Shown here: positions 1 through 6,487 of the stretch, piece after piece
How the letters are laid out: each line of letters starts with the position of its first letter
Numbering within the stretch: the first letter of the stretch is position 1
NCBI GenBank assembly: GCA_964597445.1
Contig: CAZQXO010000075.1
Span: forward strand, 1 to 6,740
DNA length: 6,740 bases
DNA from: UBA10649 sp964597445
GTDB lineage: Bacteria; Actinomycetota; Actinomycetes; S36-B12
Direction: 5' to 3'
Made by a program: the position numbers and the translations under genes
The notes under the pieces: model-generated
What the model saw: the letters and a program-made list of their open reading frames with translations, nothing else
What the model was told of the DNA's origin: nothing
Database searches by the model: none

Positions 1-123
1 CCGATGAAGCGGATGGGGCGGCCCGAGGAGCTGGCCGCCGCGATCTGCTTCTTCCTGTCCGACGACGCGTCCTTCATCACCGGGCAGACCCTCGTGGTCG
101 ACGGAGGAGAGACCATCTCCTGA
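1..123 (+). CDS. SDR-family oxidoreductase, C-terminal fragment
   Basis: This is the 3' end of a gene that begins before the window; 40 codons and a TGA stop are visible. The translation contains RMGRPEELAAAICFFLSDDA followed by FITGQTLVVDGGETIS. That is the standard C-terminal segment of classical SDRs: the 'GRPEE' turn, the helix leading to 'FLSD', and the last strand 'ITGQ..VVDGG'. SDRs are cytoplasmic NAD(P)H-dependent oxidoreductases that interconvert alcohols and ketones. The nucleotide-binding and catalytic segments lie outside the window, so cofactor and substrate cannot be judged. It is the first of three SDRs here. It is on the opposite strand from the other two and points toward the membrane protein and hydrolase genes. 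Confidence 0.93.
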   Translation, partial: PMKRMGRPEELAAAICFFLSDDASFITGQTLVVDGGETIS

Positions 124-162
124 CCGTTCATCGCGCCGCCCGGGTCCTCGTGCGACTCGTCG

Positions 163-187
163 CGCCTCCACGCTGGTCGTGGAGGCG
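163..187 (+). terminator. Perfect 10-bp hairpin, possible terminator or translation-control stem
   Basis: CGCCTCCACG (163-172), the loop CTGGT (173-177) and CGTGGAGGCG (178-187) form a perfect 10-bp GC-rich inverted repeat with a 5-base loop. It lies in the 76-base gap between the SDR stop at 123 and the ATG at 200. No T-run follows, which is common for actinobacterial terminators but also leaves the call open. The 3' arm ends exactly where the ribosome binding site AGGAGG (188-193) begins, so the stem could instead tune translation of the next gene. The structure is seen directly; its function is inferred. Confidence 0.5.
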
Positions 188-193
188 AGGAGG
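188..193 (+). promoter_or_regulatory. Ribosome binding site deciding the start of the membrane protein
   Basis: AGGAGG is a near-perfect Shine-Dalgarno site six bases before the ATG at 200. It rules against the longer reading from the GTG at 179, which lies inside the hairpin and has no such site in front of it. Confidence 0.75.
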
Positions 194-199
194 CGGGTC

Positions 200-604
200 A
201 TGCAGGTGCGACGGTGGAGCGGACTCGTCCTGAGCGTGCTGGCCATGCCTCTGCTCGTCCTCGGCCTCATCGATCCTCTAGAGGGTGGCATCGCCCTCCT
301 CGCCGCCGGCGCGATGCTCGCCATCACCCGACTGGTCGGGCAGGTGCCGCTTCCGCGACTGGTCTGGGTCGCCTGGGTGACCGCCGCCGCCTTCGGGGCC
401 ATCGCCCTCACCGGAGCCATCCTGCGATGGGAGCAGGAGCGAGGGGTGGGGCCGAAGGGTCTGCCCTGGTGGATCGTCGTGCCCCTGATCGCCTACGAGA
501 TCGCCGTCCTCCTGTCGATCGTCGGAGGCGGCTGGTACGTGGTCCGACACATTCGCGCCCTGAGCCAGCACGGAGAACACCGTGCGGGGACCTCGACCGC
601 GTGA
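200..604 (+). CDS. Small four-helix integral membrane protein, function unknown
   Basis: I do not recognise the family. The 134-residue product has a basic N-terminus (MQVRRW) and four hydrophobic stretches, at about residues 8-24, 29-46, 53-75 and 91-115. The third and fourth are separated by a charged, Gly/Pro-containing loop (RWEQERGVGPKG). The C-terminus is short and polar, with a WYVVRHIR segment just after the last helix that looks like a positive-inside anchor. This pattern predicts a small inner-membrane protein with no soluble domain and no visible catalytic motif. The ATG at 200 is preferred over the in-frame GTG at 179 because AGGAGG sits six bases ahead of it. The gene stops 36 bases before the hydrolase start on the same strand, so the two are probably co-transcribed. 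A role in transport or membrane partition of the hydrolase substrate is possible but unsupported. Confidence 0.72.
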   Translation: MQVRRWSGLVLSVLAMPLLVLGLIDPLEGGIALLAAGAMLAITRLVGQVPLPRLVWVAWVTAAAFGAIALTGAILRWEQERGVGPKGLPWWIVVPLIAYEIAVLLSIVGGGWYVVRHIRALSQHGEHRAGTSTA

Positions 605-640
605 CACACTCGCGGCATCCCCGGACCCATGAGGTGACCC

Positions 641-1591
641 ATGCCGCAGCACGACAGCATCGATCCCGAGTCGCTCGTCCCCCTCGCCGCGCTCTACGAG
701 GCCCTTCCGGGCGGCTTCAATGCCATCCCCGACATCGGCGCGAGGCGCGAGACCCTCTACGGGATGCTCGCGCAGATGACGGCGGATCTTCCGCCCAACC
801 CGAACGTGGCTCTCGAGGACATCGCCATCGCAGGGCCGGGGGGCACGCTGAACCTGCGCATCTACCGTCCGGCAAACCCGGCGCCCAGCCGCCCGGGCAT
901 CCTGTTCATCCACGGCGGCGGGATGGTGCTCGGCAACCTCGACACCGATCACCTCACGGCCGTGATGCTGTGCGAGACGATCGGAGCGGTCGTCGTCTCC
1001 GTCGACTACCGGCTCGCGCCGGAGGATCCCTACCCGGCCGGCCTCGACGACTGCGTCGCTGCCCTGGAGTGGATGGCCGCGAACTCAGCTGACCTGGCTT
1101 ACGACCCTGCTCGCCTGGCGATCTACGGCGGCAGCGCCGGAGGCGGCCTCGGCATCGCCACCGCTCTCCGTGCCCGCGATGCGGGAGGCCCGGCCCTCTG
1201 CTTCGTGATGGCCCCCTACCCGATGATCGACGACCGCAACGAGACCGCCTCCAGCAAGGAGATCGTCGACATCGGGATCTGGGATCGCGCCGGGAACATC
1301 GAGGCATGGGCGTGGTACCTGGGAGGGCAGGTCGCGGACCAGTACGCCGCACCCGCTCGCGCGACCGATCTGGCAGGACTTCCTCCCATGTTCATCGACG
1401 TCGGCGACCGCGACCTGTTCCGCGACGAGGACGCTGCCTTCGCCGAGCGACTGGCCGCGGCGGGAGTTCCGGTGGAGTGGCACGAGTACCCCGGCGCCTA
1501 CCACGCGTCCGAGGTGTTCGCACCGACGGCGGCCCTGAGCCAGCAGATCTGGGCCGCGCGCATCGCGGCGCTGCAGAGCGCCCTCGCCTAG
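641..1591 (+). CDS. Alpha/beta hydrolase, hormone-sensitive-lipase-like esterase
   Basis: This is a complete 316-residue protein of the HSL (alpha/beta-hydrolase fold-3) family: cytoplasmic serine esterases that cleave carboxylic esters, often of short acyl chains. The oxyanion-hole motif HGGG is at residues 91-94. It is followed by the family's 'VVSVDYRLAPEDPYPAGLDD' segment (118-137). The nucleophile elbow is GGSAGG, with Ser165. The likely acid is Asp258 in VGDRDLFRDED, and the likely catalytic histidine is His288 in AYHASEVF. All three triad residues are present in order, so the enzyme should be active. The elbow is GGSAGG where most relatives have GDSAGG. The start is supported by GAGGTG at 631-636. 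The gene follows the membrane protein by 36 bases and ends 19 bases from the convergent phosphatase gene. The substrate is unknown; an ester or lactone in the same pathway is a reasonable guess. Confidence 0.93.
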   Translation: MPQHDSIDPESLVPLAALYEALPGGFNAIPDIGARRETLYGMLAQMTADLPPNPNVALEDIAIAGPGGTLNLRIYRPANPAPSRPGILFIHGGGMVLGNLDTDHLTAVMLCETIGAVVVSVDYRLAPEDPYPAGLDDCVAALEWMAANSADLAYDPARLAIYGGSAGGGLGIATALRARDAGGPALCFVMAPYPMIDDRNETASSKEIVDIGIWDRAGNIEAWAWYLGGQVADQYAAPARATDLAGLPPMFIDVGDRDLFRDEDAAFAERLAAAGVPVEWHEYPGAYHASEVFAPTAALSQQIWAARIAALQSALA

Positions 1592-1610
1592 GGGTCGCCC
1601 GTCAGGGCAG

Positions 1611-2348
1611 TCACGTCAGGAGCGATCCGCGCATCGCGGCGATCTGAGTCGGCGCCATCCCGTTCGACAGCGCCCACGACTCCGCCCCGCCGTAGGTCGA
1701 TGTCATGCGCGCGAGGAAGCCCTGCATCGTCTCGAGGTCCGAGGCGAAGATCCAGTCAGGTGCGTAGGCGAGCCCGTTCTCCTGGAACACGGGTGCATTG
1801 CGGATGCGCTCGACGACAGGCGCCATGTTCTTCGTCGTGACGTGGTAGTCCGCCGCGATGTGCTCGTGAGGGACACCCAGGATGTCGAGCAGCATTGCGA
1901 CGGTGATCCCCGTGCGATCCTTCCCTGCGGTGCAGTGGATGACCACCGGCAGGTGGTCAGGCTCGGAGATGACCGTCAGCGCCTCGGTGACGAACCGGGC
2001 ATTGACCTCGATCTGCCTCATGTAGTCGTCGATGAGGTTGTCGCACATGCCCGCATCGATCTGCGCCTGGTTGATCCCTGACTGCGGAGTCATCGGGCAG
2101 TTGACGAGTCGAATCGACGGATCCAGCTCGTAGCCCTCGCGCTCCACCTCCAGCGGGATCCGCAGGTCGATGACCACGCGGGGCGCCACGACCCGCTCGA
2201 ACTCGGCGCGCCCCTCGCGTGTCAGGGCCTTCGGATTGTCGCTTCGGAAGACTCGTCCGGCTCGCACCTGACGCCCGTCGGCGGTGACCATGCCGCCGAG
2301 ATCACGGATGTTGACGAGGCCGTCGATGCTCAGCTCCGTCGCCTTCAC
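1611..2348 (-). CDS. Tyrosine/lipid phosphatase, MptpB-like (Y_phosphatase3 type)
   Basis: The 245-residue product has the cysteine-phosphatase loop HCTAGKDRTG at residues 138-147, with nucleophile Cys139 and phosphate-binding Arg145. The N-terminal NIRDLGG (13-19) and FRSDN (34-38) motifs are also typical of the family. The Lys-Asp inside the loop (GKDRTG) marks the group that includes mycobacterial PtpB, whose members act on phosphotyrosine, phosphoserine/threonine and phosphoinositides. The C-terminal 'TYGG...MRGSLL' end resembles that of PtpB. No signal peptide is apparent, so it should be cytoplasmic unless exported without one. It starts with GTG at 2348, backed by AGGAGGG (2356-2362 on the complementary strand). 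That GTG overlaps the stop of the preceding gene by four bases (GTGA). It is the last gene of the operon. The substrate could be a protein, a lipid or a small phosphorylated metabolite; the sequence does not decide. Confidence 0.9.
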   Translation of the reverse strand: MKATELSIDGLVNIRDLGGMVTADGRQVRAGRVFRSDNPKALTREGRAEFERVVAPRVVIDLRIPLEVEREGYELDPSIRLVNCPMTPQSGINQAQIDAGMCDNLIDDYMRQIEVNARFVTEALTVISEPDHLPVVIHCTAGKDRTGITVAMLLDILGVPHEHIAADYHVTTKNMAPVVERIRNAPVFQENGLAYAPDWIFASDLETMQGFLARMTSTYGGAESWALSNGMAPTQIAAMRGSLLT

Positions 2349-3151
2349 GAGCTCACCCTCCTGGCCGATGCCATCATCGCCGCGGCGAGCACGCCCGGAT
2401 CGACCGGATCGGCCTGCCCGGCCAACGGTGCCTCCACCGCGAGGATCGTCGTGGCCGGAAGTGCCTCCACGAAGTCCCGCACCGGAAGGTCGCCTTCATC
2501 CGGCAGGAGGCGGGCACGCACCCCCTCCGCCCGGGCGGCGGCGGCATCGGCTGCGGCTCCCGGTCCATCGGCGCCGCAGATCTGCGCGTACGGCACCAGA
2601 AGCGGGTCGACCGCCGAGAGCTGTGCCGTCGTTCCGCCCGATCGCGTAAGGTGCAGGACATCCGGCAGGACGACGACATTCGGCTCACCCGCGGCGTCGA
2701 TGACGGCCAACGCATCGACCAGGGTCGGGGATGCCGTGAACATCATGAACTCCAGCGCGACGGCAGTTCCGTGCGACGCCGCCGCACGGGCCAACGATGC
2801 GAGAGTCTCCACACGGCGGGCGTGATCGGCGTCCTCCACGGTCGCGATCACGTAGCGGGCACCCAGGGCCTCGGCTGCCTCCAGCAGCGGGGTCGCGGCC
2901 GCCACCGACTCCGGGCCCGTCATCCGGATCACCTCGAGGTCGAGGATCCGCGATCCGCTCTCATCGATGTGCCGCCGCAGGCGCTCGAGCGCCCGGTCAT
3001 CACCGAGGTGGCCGTGATCGATGCCGGTCGACGGACTCGGGGTGAGTCGCAGGCTGAACCAGTCAAACCCGGCACCGGCGGCGATGTCGGCCAGCTGGGC
3101 CGGAGGCACGGCGATCATCGAGAGGTGGGCGAGGGAGTACTCACGCGTCAT
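2345..3151 (-). CDS. Sugar phosphate isomerase/epimerase-like TIM-barrel protein
   Basis: The 268-residue product resembles the xylose-isomerase-like TIM-barrel (AP-endonuclease family 2) group of metal-dependent sugar isomerases, epimerases and related lyases. The usual metal ligands can be placed as Glu134 in VALEFMMF, Asp164 with His167 in VLPDVLHL, Gln190 in PYAQICGAD, and Glu240 in LAVEAPL. The third ligand position is often His, so Gln190 is a noticeable but not unprecedented change. The 'RARLLPDEGDLPVRDFVEAL' segment (212-231) matches the 'PGEGD' loop of the family. The ATG start overlaps the LLM gene stop (ATGA, 3151-3148), and the stop overlaps the phosphatase start, so translation is probably coupled on both sides. 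The ribosome binding site is weak, in keeping with coupling. The reaction may be isomerisation, epimerisation, dehydration or cleavage of a sugar- or polyol-like intermediate. Confidence 0.83.
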   Translation of the reverse strand: MTREYSLAHLSMIAVPPAQLADIAAGAGFDWFSLRLTPSPSTGIDHGHLGDDRALERLRRHIDESGSRILDLEVIRMTGPESVAAATPLLEAAEALGARYVIATVEDADHARRVETLASLARAAASHGTAVALEFMMFTASPTLVDALAVIDAAGEPNVVVLPDVLHLTRSGGTTAQLSAVDPLLVPYAQICGADGPGAAADAAAARAEGVRARLLPDEGDLPVRDFVEALPATTILAVEAPLAGQADPVDPGVLAAAMMASARRVSS

Positions 3152-4122
3152 GTTCCCGCCAGTCGCTCGACGATGGGCAGGAAGGCATCGAGGTGCGCGT
3201 CACCGACTGTGATGTATGAGAAACCGTACTCCTCACGTCGCCGAATCAGCTCCTCGCAGATCTGGTCGACGGAGCCCACCGCCGCATGCGGGAAGCGGGT
3301 CAGCTCCTCCCCCACGAGCCCAGTCCGCTTCGACACGGCCTCAGCGGTGATCTCGGAACGTCCCTCCACCGAGATGAAGTAGGTGGCGGTCTCGAGCTCA
3401 ATGGTGTCGAATCGGTCGCCCGCACCGTCCTTGATCCACTGGATCTTGTTCCGCGTCTCGTCCTCGGTCGACGACGCAATGCTCCCCGCACCGACGACAC
3501 CACTGCTGTTGTTGAAGTTGACGCTGACGATGTCGGCCAGCTCGCCCGCGATGCCGAGCACCTTGGGTGCTCCGCCGCCGATCATGAGGGGCGGATGCGG
3601 CGTCTGCACCGGTCGAGGCACGGCGACGTATCCCGACGATCGGACGAACTCCCCGTGGTAATCCACCTCGGCATCGCTGTCGTATGCCTGCAGCATGAAC
3701 TCGGCGGTCTCGCGCATGAGCTGGATGCGACGACCGGCGGACTCGAACGGGATGCCCATGCCCTCGTACTCGTTGACCAGCCACCCTGCGCCGAGGCCGA
3801 TCTCGAGGCGCCCCTCGGAGAGGACGTCGATGGTCGCCATCTCCTTGGTCAGGATGGTCGGCAGGTGGTAGCTGGTGCACGCCATGCGCGAGCCGATGCG
3901 CAGCGTGGTGGTGGCCATAGCGGCCGCCGTCAAGGCAGGGATGAGCGCCATCGCCTGAACACGATGGCCCGTGCCCTCGATGCGCGAGCCGGGACCGAGG
4001 TAGTGATCGGCCACGTGGAGAGTGGAGAAGCCGGAGTCCTCGACCCGACGCGCCAGCTCGACCCACTCCTGCTTGGTCGGAGAGCTGAACGCCTGGATCG
4101 CGAAACGGAAGGGCCGGGTCAT
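3148..4122 (-). CDS. LLM-class oxidoreductase, probably F420-dependent (TIGR03621-like)
   Basis: The 324-residue product belongs to the luciferase-like monooxygenase superfamily, a TIM barrel that binds F420 or FMN and moves hydride to or from its substrate. Recognisable parts are the N-terminal strand RFAIQAFS, followed by WVELARRVEDSGFSTLHVAD (20-39). Next come TTLRIGSRM (72-80), ATIDVLSEGRLEIGLGAGWL (96-115), the following EYEGMGIPF, and PHPPLMIGGGAPKVL (175-189). This order and the wording of the central motif fit the F420-type 'MSMEG_2516' family that I recall from actinobacteria. F420 rather than FMN is an inference from that resemblance. The gene is joined by 4-base ATGA overlaps to the SDR before it and the TIM-barrel gene after it. 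No strong ribosome binding site is visible, so translation is likely coupled. Length is normal and the gene looks intact. Confidence 0.9.
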   Translation of the reverse strand: MTRPFRFAIQAFSSPTKQEWVELARRVEDSGFSTLHVADHYLGPGSRIEGTGHRVQAMALIPALTAAAMATTTLRIGSRMACTSYHLPTILTKEMATIDVLSEGRLEIGLGAGWLVNEYEGMGIPFESAGRRIQLMRETAEFMLQAYDSDAEVDYHGEFVRSSGYVAVPRPVQTPHPPLMIGGGAPKVLGIAGELADIVSVNFNNSSGVVGAGSIASSTEDETRNKIQWIKDGAGDRFDTIELETATYFISVEGRSEITAEAVSKRTGLVGEELTRFPHAAVGSVDQICEELIRRREEYGFSYITVGDAHLDAFLPIVERLAGT

Positions 4123-4880
4123 GACGTCATCGCCATCTTGCGTGCGGCCCGGAAGTACTGGCCCTGTGAGGCGGTGAACCCACCGTCAACGAACAGCACC
4201 TGACCCGTGATCCACCCTGCCTCGTCCGAGCACAGGAAGGCGATCGCATCGGCGATGTCCGATGGCCGGCCCATGCGTCCGACGGGAAGGCTGTGGCCGA
4301 TGGCCTGCTGGGCCGCCTCGGTGCCGTAGTGACCTGCGGTTCCCTCGGTGAGGACGGTGCCGGGCGCCACTGCATTGCAGCGGATGCCCTGGTCGGCGAA
4401 CTCGACAGCCATGGCCTGGGTCAGCAGGTTGATCGCTGCCTTCGACGTCGGGTACAGCGAGGTCGAGGCCGCGTGCGCCACGGACGTGATCGACGAGAGG
4501 TTGATGATCGTGCCCCCACCGCGCTGGGCCATCACGGGAACGAGGGCCTGCGCCATGAGCACAGGGCCCATGATGTTGATGTCGCAGATGGCGCGCATGT
4601 CGTCGACCGTGGTGGAGAGGAGGTCCTTGTAGACCTGGATGGCGGCGTTGTTGACGAGAACACTCGCGTCCGGGGCGAGGCCGGCAACACCTGCGACCGC
4701 GTCGGCATCGGACACATCCACCACGGCCGTGCGGCAGTCCAGTTCAGCCGCGAGCGCGCGGAGCGCATCGGCGTTGACGTCGAGGGCGAGTACGTCGTAG
4801 CCGTCGGCCGTGAGGCGCTGGCTCACCGCCCGACCGATCCCCTGGGCCGCGCCCGTGACCACTGCTGTTCCCCTGCTCAT
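4119..4880 (-). CDS. SDR-family oxidoreductase, probably NAD-dependent
   Basis: The product is a 253-residue classical SDR. The nucleotide-binding TGAAQGIG lies at residues 9-16, NNAA at 77-80, catalytic Ser130 in NLSSITS, and Tyr143/Lys147 in YPTSK. The C-terminal VGRMGRPSD and ITGQVLFVDGG segments are typical. Asp34 at the end of the second strand (LALDVN) is the residue that usually selects NAD(H) over NADP(H). About 17 residues follow the usual end (ASQGQYFRAARKMAMTS), a modest tail. The reading frame is open up to 4976, but the start at 4880 is chosen for three reasons. GGAGG (4885-4889, complementary strand) stands four bases before it, the SDR fold begins directly after it, and it gives the same ATGA overlap with the upstream ThuA stop that is seen at the next junctions. 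Expected role: alcohol/ketone interconversion in the operon's pathway. Confidence 0.93.
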   Translation of the reverse strand: MSRGTAVVTGAAQGIGRAVSQRLTADGYDVLALDVNADALRALAAELDCRTAVVDVSDADAVAGVAGLAPDASVLVNNAAIQVYKDLLSTTVDDMRAICDINIMGPVLMAQALVPVMAQRGGGTIINLSSITSVAHAASTSLYPTSKAAINLLTQAMAVEFADQGIRCNAVAPGTVLTEGTAGHYGTEAAQQAIGHSLPVGRMGRPSDIADAIAFLCSDEAGWITGQVLFVDGGFTASQGQYFRAARKMAMTS

Positions 4881-5680
4881 GCTTCCTCCGTTGTCGGACA
4901 GTCGATCCATGCATCCCCGTGCACAGCCCAGTCGATACAGCGCCGCAGCACCTGGCGGTACTCCGGGGACTCCCACGCCACCCGGTCGACGACGCCGAGG
5001 TCGTCGATCCCAAGATCCATCACGTCGAAGCGCCCTCGGCAGTGGCCAAGCGTGAAGTAGGTGACCTGACCGTCGCCCTCCGGGCGGGTGAAGAGCACGG
5101 GATGACGGCCCGAACCGTGGTCGGTCTCGAAACCGGGAGTCGGGCCCGTGTACTTCACATCGAGGAGCACTCGAAGATCGCCGGCGAGTTCTGACACGTA
5201 GATCTCGTCGGTGGTCGTGAAGGCCGCGATGCCCTCGGTCAGCGGGTCGGAAACCTCAGTGGGCTCGATCAGGACGTCCGAGATCTTCGGGTGGGCGAGG
5301 AACCGGTTGCCCAGCAGAGCCGAGAACTCAGGCATCGCATCAGGCGTGCGGAAGATGCGCGGGCCGGTCGGTTCAGGCGGATCAATCGCCGAGTTCGTCG
5401 CGTGGAGGGCCAGAAGTCGGCCGCCGCCAGCGACCATGGAGCGGAGGGCTCCCACCTCGCCCGCGGAGGGCCGGACATCGCAGGTGTAGGCAATGACGGC
5501 ATCGGCCTCGCCCAGCCTGCGTGTGTCCGAGAAGTCCGCGTGGACCGTCACGCGGGCGGCATCGTGCCTGCCCACGAGGGTGAGCAACTCCTGACGGGCG
5601 AAGCCCACGTCGTGCCAGCGTCCGCCGACGACGATGGCCACCTCCGCGCGCCCGGTGGGGCACAGCGCAGAGGTGGCCAT
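4877..5680 (-). CDS. ThuA-domain protein (class I amidotransferase-like fold)
   Basis: The 267-residue product matches the ThuA family. Members have a flavodoxin/amidotransferase-like fold and occur in sugar-use gene clusters. In Sinorhizobium, thuA with thuB serves trehalose catabolism through 3-keto-trehalose. Visible landmarks are the first strand VAIVVGGRWHD (14-24), GGGRLLALHATNSA (85-98), LLGNRFLAHPKISDVLIE (122-139), DPLTEGIAAFTTTDEIYVSE (145-164) and YFTLGHCRGRFD (208-219), ending in a helix ending DWAVHGD. Cys214 stands within the conserved 'LGH' loop. An in-frame TGA lies three codons before the ATG at 5680, so that is the earliest start. It has no good ribosome binding site and yields an unusual 13-residue lead, so the GTG at 5641 is an alternative. 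The gap to the upstream SDR stop is only 17 bases. The enzymatic reaction is not established for this subgroup. Confidence 0.85.
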   Translation of the reverse strand: MATSALCPTGRAEVAIVVGGRWHDVGFARQELLTLVGRHDAARVTVHADFSDTRRLGEADAVIAYTCDVRPSAGEVGALRSMVAGGGRLLALHATNSAIDPPEPTGPRIFRTPDAMPEFSALLGNRFLAHPKISDVLIEPTEVSDPLTEGIAAFTTTDEIYVSELAGDLRVLLDVKYTGPTPGFETDHGSGRHPVLFTRPEGDGQVTYFTLGHCRGRFDVMDLGIDDLGVVDRVAWESPEYRQVLRRCIDWAVHGDAWIDCPTTEEA

Positions 5681-5697
5681 CGTGAATCAGATCGTGG

Positions 5698-6462
5698 TCA
5701 GTACTGCGTGCGGACGGTCATGCCGCCGTCGCACACCACGTTGGTGCCGACGCAGTAGCCGAAGGCCGGGCTGGCGAGGCTCACGATCACGGCTGCGACC
5801 TCCTCAGGCTTGCCCATGCGGCCGAGCTTGATCGATCCCAGGACCTTCTCGTAGACCTCGGGGCGGCCGGCCTTGATCTTGCCCCAGTCACCGTCCTCGA
5901 AGTAGACGGGACCCGGCGAGACCGTGTTAACGCGGATGCCCTTCGGCGCCAGCGCCTGAGCGGCCGACGACGCGTGCCTGATGATGGCCGCCTTGAAAGC
6001 ACCGTAGGAGTTGGGCGAGCTCGGCCACACGTTGTCGAAGCCGAACGTCGACGAGAGGGCGACTATCGAGCCGCCGCCGGCGGCCTCGAGGATCGGGGTG
6101 CCCTCGTCGATGAGGTGCACGAGCGGGAGCAGATCGAGTTCGAGGCTCTGCTGCCACTGCTCCGGGCCCTTGAGCGAGCCACCGGTGACGTTCGACACGA
6201 GGATGTCGAGGCCACCGAGGGCATCCGCAGCATTGCGGATGAAGCCCTTGAGCTCATCCTCCTTCGAGACATCGATCGCCTCGGCATAGACCGTGGCGCC
6301 CTTCGCGCGCAGCTCGGCGGCCAGCGCATCGACGGCCTCCTGGTTGCGCGCGCAGAAGGCGACGGAGGCACCTTCGGCGGCGAGCAGTTCGACGGTGGCA
6401 CGTCCGATGCCGCGGGTGCCTCCAGTGACGAGGGCGCGCTTGCCCTTGATGCCGAGATCCAT
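5698..6462 (-). CDS. SDR-family oxidoreductase, probably NADP-dependent, first gene of the operon
   Basis: The product is a 254-residue classical SDR with TGGTRGIG at residues 13-20, catalytic Ser138 in ALSSTFG, and Tyr153/Lys157 in YGAFK. Arg39 after the second strand (FCARNQ) is the usual sign of NADP(H) preference, in contrast to Asp34 of the second SDR in this operon. Several conserved spots are altered. The NNAG motif reads SNVTGG (90-95), and the C-terminal strand reads YCVGTNVVCDGG instead of 'ITG...VDGG'. The catalytic set is intact, so it should be active. A stretch of about 15 residues between Ser138 and Tyr153 (with NVWPSSPNS) is slightly longer than usual and may shape the substrate pocket. 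The start at 6462 is supported by AGAGGA on the complementary strand a few bases upstream. It is the promoter-proximal gene and diverges from the ferredoxin gene across 89 bases. Confidence 0.93.
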   Translation of the reverse strand: MDLGIKGKRALVTGGTRGIGRATVELLAAEGASVAFCARNQEAVDALAAELRAKGATVYAEAIDVSKEDELKGFIRNAADALGGLDILVSNVTGGSLKGPEQWQQSLELDLLPLVHLIDEGTPILEAAGGGSIVALSSTFGFDNVWPSSPNSYGAFKAAIIRHASSAAQALAPKGIRVNTVSPGPVYFEDGDWGKIKAGRPEVYEKVLGSIKLGRMGKPEEVAAVIVSLASPAFGYCVGTNVVCDGGMTVRTQY

Positions 6463-6487
6463 GCTGTTCCTCTTCTGTCGTGGGGTG

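Noticed and set aside
275..284. Ten-base perfect palindrome CCTCTAGAGG
   Set aside because: It lies inside the membrane-protein coding sequence, is not repeated elsewhere in the window, and has no nearby promoter feature. A chance occurrence is most likely.
214..1092. A long plus-strand reading frame of 292 codons overlapping the membrane protein and the hydrolase
   Set aside because: The translation is dominated by Arg, His, Pro and Gly with no domain pattern, as expected from an out-of-frame reading of GC-rich coding DNA. Both overlapped genes have clear signals in their own frames.
1597..1608. Small inverted repeat GCCC-GTCA-GGGC between the convergent hydrolase and phosphatase genes, considered as a shared terminator
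   Set aside because: The stem is only four base pairs with no T-run on either strand, and such repeats are common by chance in GC-rich DNA. The 19-base gap does leave transcription end points unexplained.
1600..1620. Seven-base direct repeat CGTCAGG at 1600-1606 and 1614-1620
   Set aside because: It is too short and occurs only twice, partly within the phosphatase coding end. There is no sign of an attachment site or mobile element.
3286..4203. A 305-codon plus-strand frame opposite the LLM gene
   Set aside because: It is antisense to a gene with unmistakable family motifs. Its own product has low-complexity Arg/Asp/His-rich composition and no recognisable domain.
4881..4976. A 32-residue N-terminal extension of the second SDR
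   Set aside because: The extension has no family resemblance, overlaps the ThuA coding region, and is contradicted by the strong ribosome binding site before the ATG at 4880.
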